Shown here: one piece after another, positions 54,217 to 64,000 of the stretch
Numbering within the stretch: the first letter of the stretch is position 1
Layout of the letters: the number at the start of each line of letters is the position of its first letter
Assembly (NCBI GenBank): GCA_963666865.1
Contig: OY763072.1
Span: forward strand, 992,001 to 1,056,000
Length of the DNA: 64,000 nt
Direction: 5' to 3'
DNA from: Bin87 sp963666865
GTDB taxonomy: Bacteria; Chloroflexota; Dehalococcoidia; Lucifugimonadales; UBA3495
The notes under the pieces: generated by a model
The model's input: the letters and a program-made list of their open reading frames with translations, nothing else
Database searches by the model: none
What the model was told of the DNA's origin: nothing
Program-made: the position numbers and the translations under genes

Positions 54217-54959
54217 TGCTGCTGGCCATCGACACATCATCCCGCTACGGCGGCGCGGCGTTGGCCGACGAGAGCGGACAGGTCATCGAGGCCCGGTTGT
54301 GGCGCTCCACGGCCAACCACACGGCGCAACTCATGCCGGCGGTGGCCGAGTTGCTGGCAGCGCAAAGTATCGCCGCCGCCGAACTCGATGCCGTCGCGGT
54401 GGCCCTGGGGCCAGGTCCCTTCAGCGCCCTCCGCGTCGGCGTCAGCGCGGCCAAGGGGCTGGCCATGGCCGGCGAGCTGCCCATCGTTGGCGAAGACACG
54501 CTACTATTGGAAGCGTGGCCTCATTCTGACTTATCGGTGCATCCGCAATGGCCCGATGGGGAAATTCCCATATCCTGGCTGGACGCTGGCCGCAACGAAA
54601 TCGCCGCCGGGGTATTCGGCAATGACGCTGAACGGCTACGAGATGACCGCATTGGCTCACCGGAGGAATTACTGTCCGAGGACGCAGGGGATCAATGGGC
54701 GGCGCTCTACTGCGGCGAAGCGGCATGGGTACGCCGCGACGAGATTAGAGCGTTGGTCGGGGATAGCCACGGCTATGCCGTAATGCCCTGGACGCCAGCT
54801 GACCGTCTCTGGGCGCTGGCTGAACTGGCCGCCAGCCGTATCCAGGACGGGGATTCTGACGACTTGTCCACCCTGCAGCCATACTACCTGCGGATGCCGA
54901 CCATCGGCGCCCCCCGGCAGCGCGACCTGGTGCGGCAGGGCCGACCATCCGCAAGATAG
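54216..54959 (+). CDS. tsaB: tRNA threonylcarbamoyladenosine biosynthesis protein TsaB
   Basis: 247 residues, ASKHA fold. LLAIDTSSRYGGAAL at the start, HTAQLMPAVAELL, and VAVALGPGPFSALRVGVSAAKGLA are diagnostic. It overlaps tsaE by one base, so the two are translated together. TsaD is not in the window. Confidence 0.92.
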   Translation: MLLAIDTSSRYGGAALADESGQVIEARLWRSTANHTAQLMPAVAELLAAQSIAAAELDAVAVALGPGPFSALRVGVSAAKGLAMAGELPIVGEDTLLLEAWPHSDLSVHPQWPDGEIPISWLDAGRNEIAAGVFGNDAERLRDDRIGSPEELLSEDAGDQWAALYCGEAAWVRRDEIRALVGDSHGYAVMPWTPADRLWALAELAASRIQDGDSDDLSTLQPYYLRMPTIGAPRQRDLVRQGRPSAR

Positions 54960-55050
54960 CTCCCACTCAAATGAAAAATATCCCGTCCATCCCGTTTATC
55001 CTGTTCATACCGGTAAATTAAACCCCCAATCAACAGGAGCTATCTATCCC

Positions 55051-55503
55051 ATGGAACGAACTTTCGTCGCCATCAAACCCGACGGTGTGCAGCGCGGCCT
55101 CATCGGCGAGGTTATCTCCCGGCTGGAAAGGCGCGGCCTGAAACTGGTCGCCGTCCGCCTGATGCAGGTTGATGAAGACCTGGCCGGACGGCATTATGCC
55201 GAACACGTCAACCGGCCCTTCTTCCCGTCACTGGTATCGTTCATCACCTCCGGCCCCATCGTGGCGATGATCTGGGAGGCCGACAACGCGGTGGCGCTGG
55301 CGCGGCAGACCATGGGTAGCACCAACCCGGCCGAGGCGGCGCCCGGCACCATCCGGGGCGATCTGGGCATAGACATTGGCCGGAACATCGCCCACGGCTC
55401 CGACGGCCTGGAGTCGGCGGAACGGGAGATCGGCCTGTTCTTCGGCGCCGGCGACGCGCTGGACTATTCCCGCAGCACCGATCAGTGGATTACAGAATCC
55501 TGA
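55051..55503 (+). CDS. ndk: nucleoside diphosphate kinase
   Basis: 150 residues. ERTFVAIKPDGVQRGLIGE at the N-terminus, catalytic H115 in RNIAHGSDG, and the P-loop-free NDK active-site residues in SGPIVAMIWE and MGSTNPAEAAPGTIRGDL. Balances NTP pools. Its 3' end overlaps the convergent rsfS by 14 bp. Confidence 0.95.
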   Translation: MERTFVAIKPDGVQRGLIGEVISRLERRGLKLVAVRLMQVDEDLAGRHYAEHVNRPFFPSLVSFITSGPIVAMIWEADNAVALARQTMGSTNPAEAAPGTIRGDLGIDIGRNIAHGSDGLESAEREIGLFFGAGDALDYSRSTDQWITES

Positions 55504-55852
55504 CCACCTGGGGCGCCCGGCTCCACAGCCTTTCCAGCCCAAAGAACTCCCGCTCCTCCGGCCCGAAAATGTGCACGATCACGTCCGCAAAGTCCAGCAG
55601 CACCCAGCCGGAGGCGGGAGTCCCCTCCCGGTGGTGGCGGGCCACGCCGGCTTCTTCCATAGCGTCGGACAGGTCCTCTTCCAACGCTTCGATCTGGCGC
55701 ACCGAATCGGCGGTCATCACCACGAAATAGTCGGCGAACACCGTCAGTTCCCGCAGGTCCAGCATCACGATGTCCGAGGCCAGCTTGTCGGCGGCCACGT
55801 CCACGGCCAGGCGGGCCACGTCGGCAGGGGTAAGGGTTTCAGTAGTTGTCAT
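55490..55852 (-). CDS. rsfS: ribosome silencing factor RsfS
   Basis: 120 residues, full-length RsfS/Iojap domain: AADKLASDIVMLDLRELTVFADYFVVMTADS-type core (VMLDLRELTVFADYFVV), QIEALEEDL, and HHREGTPASGWVLLDFADVIVHIF. Binds ribosomal protein L14 (bL14/uL14) to block subunit joining. Convergent with ndk. Confidence 0.93.
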   Translation of the reverse strand: MTTTETLTPADVARLAVDVAADKLASDIVMLDLRELTVFADYFVVMTADSVRQIEALEEDLSDAMEEAGVARHHREGTPASGWVLLDFADVIVHIFGPEEREFFGLERLWSRAPQVVRIL

Positions 55853-56049
55853 ATGGGAAACGGATCACTCGCAGGTTCGGCTGTGAGTATAGGCCGGCTC
55901 GGTTTGCCTTGCAATCCCCGCCATTTGTGATATATTACACAAATGATTTTTGCCAGCGGCGGCGAACCACGTTTCCCAACGGAAAACGCTATGGGAGTGG
56001 CCCCGACGCTACTGGCGGTTTTTGCATTGTTGGAGCGCGGGGTGCCATT

Positions 56050-60592
<4,543 letters not shown>

Positions 60593-60600
<8 letters not shown>

Positions 60601-62044
60601 AGTCACCGGCTTCATGGAGTTCGGCCGTACGCCGCCGGAACGCCGTCCCCCAGCGGAACGCGTCGGCGACTGGGCCGAGTATTACCACCGTTGGTCCGAT
60701 GAGCAGGCCACGGAGCAGGGCGGTCGGTGCATGGACTGCGCCGTCCCCTTCTGCCACATGGGATGTCCTCTGGGTAACGTCATACCGGAGTTCAACCATC
60801 AGGTGTACTTGGGCAACTGGGAACGGGCCCTGGAGGTGCTGCTCAGCACCAACAACTTCCCGGAGTTCACCGGCCGCATCTGTCCCGCTCCCTGCGAAGC
60901 ATCCTGCGTGCTCAGCATCAACGCCGACCCGGTTACCATCGAATACATTGAGAAGGAAATCAGCGACCGTGGGTTCGAGCAGGGCTGGATCAAACCAACG
61001 CCGCCGGAGACTCGCAGCAGCAAAACCGTCGCGGTAGTGGGCAGCGGCCCGGCTGGATTGGCCGCCGCGCAGCAGATCAACCGGGCCGGACACACGGTAA
61101 CCGTGCTGGAACGGGCCGATTACATCGGCGGCCTGCTGATGCTGGGCATACCCGATTTCAAGCTGGAAAAGTCGGTGGTGCAGCGTCGCGTCGCCCTGAT
61201 GGAGGCCGAAGGCATCGAGTTCCGCACCGGCGTGAACGTGGGCGTCAACTATCCGGCGGAGCGTCTACTCCAGGAGTACGATGCGGTGTGTCTCACGGGC
61301 GGCTCTACACACGCACGAGATCTGAACGTGCCCGGTCGGGAGCTGGACGGCGTTCATTTTGCCATGGAATACCTGCCCCAGCAGAACCGGACGTTGGCCG
61401 GAGAAACCATCGACAACCAGATTACCGCCGAGGGCAAGCGGGTCATCATCCTGGGCGGCGGCGACACCGGCGCGGACTGCCTGGGCACCGCCCACCGTCA
61501 AGGTGCCGAAATCGTCCACCAGTTCGAGCTGCTCCCGGAACCACCCGAAACCCGGCCCGACGACAACCCCTGGCCCCGCTGGCCGATGATTTTGCGCACG
61601 TCAGGAGCCCATGAAGAGGGCGGCGTCCGCGATTACAACATCCTCACCAAGTCCCTGACCGGCGAGAACGGGCAGGTCAACCGGCTCCATGCCGTCCGCG
61701 TCGATTGGACCCGGGGCGAAGGCGGCCGTTTCCAAATGTCCGAAGTCCCCGGCAGCGAGTTCAGCGTGGACGCCGACCTGGTGTTGTTGGCCATGGGCTT
61801 CCTGCACCCGGAGCACGGCGGGATGCTGGAGCAGTTGGGCGTAGAACTGGACGGACGCGGCAACGTCAAGACTGACGAGAACAAGATGACGTCGGTGCCG
61901 GGCATCTTCGCCGGCGGCGACATGGTGCGCGGCCAGTCCCTGGTCGTCTGGGCCATTGCCGAAGGCCGCGACGTGGCCCGCGGCGTTGACCAGTACCTGG
62001 CCTCTGGCGCAAGCCACCTGCCCCGCTCCATCGCCGTCGAGTAA
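60593..62044 (+). CDS. gltD: glutamate synthase small subunit (NADPH)
   Basis: 483 residues. N-terminal [4Fe-4S] cysteines C46, C49, C54, C58 (CMDCAVPFCHMGCP) and a second set in ICPAPCEASC, then the FAD site VVGSGPAGLAAA near 147, the NADPH site ILGGGDTGADC and the C-terminal FAGGDMVRGQSLVVWAI. It passes electrons to GltB. Overlaps gltB by 8 bp. Confidence 0.96.
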
Positions 62045-62089
62045 CCGAGCGAATCCTGTCCCAACCACCGTCATTCCCGTCCCAACCAC

Positions 62090-62117
62090 CGTCATTCCGG
62101 CGAAAGCCGGAATCCAG
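62090..62117. repeat. CGTCATTCC-type inverted repeat
   Basis: Hairpin copy (CCGGCGAAAGCCGG) behind gltD, preceded by a partial duplication (CACCGTCATTCCCGTCCCAA region). It may serve as a transcript end. Confidence 0.75.
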
Positions 62118-62336
62118 CATCATCAAAGGGCGGGATGCGAACCCGCCCTCGCGCATTATTACTCCAGATGGCGTCAGGGCCTCATTGGCCGCGCCGTATA
62201 ACTTTCCGACGTCTGCTGACGCTCGCCCGCCTCAAATGCACGGAAAACGCCGGCAGCGTCGGCGGCAACAGTCAAGGAAACGCGGGGCGCCAAGACGGGA
62301 TGAGTACTAATCATCCCGGTCAACTCCACTCTGCCT

Positions 62337-62615
62337 CTAATCATTTCGCTGCTTGGCCTGCTTGCCCACGAAGTACGCGACGTTTCCCATATACGCCGTC
62401 ACCGGGTGGCCTACTAGCTCGCCCCACGTTATAGCATTGGGCCTACGTTCAATCAGTCGCAACGTAGCGGTAGTATCGTCATCGGCAATCTCATAGTCGC
62501 CGGTGTTGACGTCGATGACTACCATTTTGCCCCAATGGTTGGCTTCCATCTCGGCGCGTATTTTCTCGTACATCGCCTTGCCAACGGTGGGCACATACTT
62601 TTTCTTGACCGACAT
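62337..62615 (-). CDS. conserved hypothetical protein, possible antitoxin-like
   Basis: 92 residues from ATG 62615, which has GGGAGG upstream. Sequence YEKIRAEMEANHWGKMVVIDVNTGDYEIADDD then LRLIERRPNAITWGELVGH is reminiscent of short proteins often encoded next to retropepsin-like protease or toxin genes. No such partner is visible within the 290 bp downstream. Function unknown. Confidence 0.55.
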   Translation of the reverse strand: MSVKKKYVPTVGKAMYEKIRAEMEANHWGKMVVIDVNTGDYEIADDDTTATLRLIERRPNAITWGELVGHPVTAYMGNVAYFVGKQAKQRND

Positions 62616-62687
62616 ATTCCCCTCCCTCGATGCGGCGTGCCGGATCACCGCAACGTCAAAACGCGAGGACCATCTCCAGACAGCCCA

Positions 62688-64000
62688 TCACGCCGGCACT
62701 GGCGCGGCGGAGGACACGGCGTTGCGCCCGATGTGGTTCAGGTACTCCTGGATGTTCAGCACCTGGATGGTGTTGGTGGTGCCCGTCACGCCGGTCATGA
62801 ACCCGTGCACCAGCGTCACCACGTCCCGCTCCGACACCATGCCCGTGGCCATGGCGGCGTCCACCAGCAGCGTTACCAGCTTGGCGACGTCGGGTTCGGC
62901 GGGAATCACACCCTTGGGCGTCAGGCCCCAGGCCATGCAGACCCGCCGCTGCACCGTCGCGTCGTGAGAGAAGACGATGATGTCGTTTTCAGGACGGAAC
63001 CGGGACATCTCGAAGGCCGCCCGCCCCGTGCTGGTGATGACGATGGGCTTGGCATTGAGTGATTTGGTCAGCTGCGTCGCGCCCCATGTGACCGATTGGG
63101 TCTGGTCCCGCTGGGGAAACTCGGTGTAGTAGTGGTACATCGTCTCCGCCTGCGCGATGGCGGCGTCCGCGATGCGCACCGCCTCCACCGGATAGGCACC
63201 CACGGCAATCTCGTCGGACAGCAAGATGGAGTCGCAGCCGTCCAGCACGGCGTTGGCGATGTCCGACACTTCAGCCCGCGTCGGCGTGGGCGAGTTGACC
63301 ATGGACCGGAGCATTTGGGTCGCCACCGATGAAATCTTGCCCGCCCGGTTGGCCCGGGTCACCATGTCCTTCTGGATCACCGGCACCTCTTCCATGGGCA
63401 TTTCGACGCCCAGGTCGCCGCGGGCCACCATGATGCCGTCCACCTCCTGAAGGATGTCGTCCAGGTTGGTGATGCACTCCCGGCGTTCCAGCTTGGCCAT
63501 CACCGGGGCGCGGCTGTCCAGCTGGTTCAGGTAGGCCCGGGCGTAGCGCACGTCCTCGCCGGTGCGGACAAACGAGAGGGCTACCCAATCCACTTCCTGC
63601 TCCACGCCGAATTGCAGGGCCACCTTGTCGCTTTCGGTAATCACCGGCATATCAATGGGCACGTCGGGGAGGTTGACGCCTTTGAAGGACGAGAGGTTGC
63701 CCCCGTTGCGCACCTGGGTTTTGACTTCCAGGTCCGGAGTCACGTCCAGCACTTCCAGGCACACGGTGCCGTCGGAAATATAGACCAGGTTGCCCGGGCG
63801 CATACTCCTCAGTATCTCTGGCTCGGGAAACGGCAGCAGCGCGGCAGACTCCGAGCGCGGCTCGTTGACAATGGAAACCCGGTCGCCGAAATTGAGTTGA
63901 ACCGCTTCTTCCATGTGCCCCAGCCGAAACTTGTTGCCGCCCAGGTCCTGCAACACGGCCACCGGGCGGTTGTGCCGTTCCGACGCCGCCCGCACGTTGG
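62688..64000 (-). CDS. pyk: pyruvate kinase (N-terminus outside the window)
   Basis: 437 residues visible, frame open to the window edge. The beta-barrel B domain (LVYISDGTVCLEV) and the TIM-barrel parts (ALSFVRTGEDV, MAKLERRECITN, IMVARGDLGVEMP, SVATQMLRSM, SPTPTRAEVSDIANAVLDG) are present, as is the C-terminal domain (KPIVITSTGRAAFEMSRFRP). The normally Glu residue after ATQML is Arg (MLRSM). The start codon and N-terminal catalytic Arg region are missing because of the edge. Converts PEP and ADP to pyruvate and ATP. Confidence 0.95.
   Translation of the reverse strand, partial: NVRAASERHNRPVAVLQDLGGNKFRLGHMEEAVQLNFGDRVSIVNEPRSESAALLPFPEPEILRSMRPGNLVYISDGTVCLEVLDVTPDLEVKTQVRNGGNLSSFKGVNLPDVPIDMPVITESDKVALQFGVEQEVDWVALSFVRTGEDVRYARAYLNQLDSRAPVMAKLERRECITNLDDILQEVDGIMVARGDLGVEMPMEEVPVIQKDMVTRANRAGKISSVATQMLRSMVNSPTPTRAEVSDIANAVLDGCDSILLSDEIAVGAYPVEAVRIADAAIAQAETMYHYYTEFPQRDQTQSVTWGATQLTKSLNAKPIVITSTGRAAFEMSRFRPENDIIVFSHDATVQRRVCMAWGLTPKGVIPAEPDVAKLVTLLVDAAMATGMVSERDVVTLVHGFMTGVTGTTNTIQVLNIQEYLNHIGRNAVSSAAPVPA

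Overview
The window reads as about 64 kb of a GC-rich chromosome, probably a Chloroflexota relative of the SAR202/Dehalococcoidia type. That placement is an inference from the gene content: ClpC, a GuaB3-type IMP dehydrogenase relative, a UGSC-family selenoprotein, an enolase-superfamily enzyme, NIPSNAP and amidohydrolase_2 proteins, Pro/Thr-rich lipoproteins, and unlinked rRNA genes. The 16S gene at 49664-51175 can test it directly.

Layout. 1-16.4 kb is mostly core chromosome: a gluconate-dehydrogenase subunit 3 tail, a radical SAM protein, a gamma carbonic anhydrase, dnaE, a UGSC selenoprotein with in-frame UGA beside a conserved hypothetical protein, guaB3, clpC, a solitary 5S rRNA, tRNA-Lys, a methyltransferase preceded by a small coupled ORF, an acetyltransferase/phosphatase pair, an SDR and an amidohydrolase. 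16.4-33.4 kb is a graveyard of mobile DNA: an IS630-type element split by an IS110-type element, an IS4-like element beside a run of 21 G, a MITE that breaks a 5'-nucleotidase lipoprotein gene, two decayed large serine recombinases, and an IS5-type element that cuts off the start of lspA. 33.5-49.5 kb is accessory: tandem MFS transporters, a DinB protein, two RAYT (REP-associated tyrosine transposase) genes, an ISAs1-type element, VapBC, a single-chain restriction-methylation enzyme overlapping a RelE/ParE toxin, and small enzyme genes. 49.5-64 kb returns to core functions: a self-contained 16S rRNA unit, thiL, tsaE-tsaB, ndk, rsfS, gltBD and pyk.

Three short-repeat systems run through the window. 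(1) Palindromes with constant arms GTAGGGGCG/CGCCCCTAC and exchangeable palindromic cores. They are the likely substrates of the RAYTs, end several genes with their own stop codons, and lie in frame inside coding sequences, including both RAYT genes. (2) A 25-bp hairpin element inserted just before CTG inside two unrelated transposase genes. (3) 15-bp TCCGCC-NNN-GGCGGA palindromes, most of them inside the same transposases. The best candidates for something under-described are these miniature palindromes, the RAYT/REP arrangement, and the complete separation of 16S and 5S transcription units. The UGSC selenoprotein would be mis-annotated by standard gene calling.
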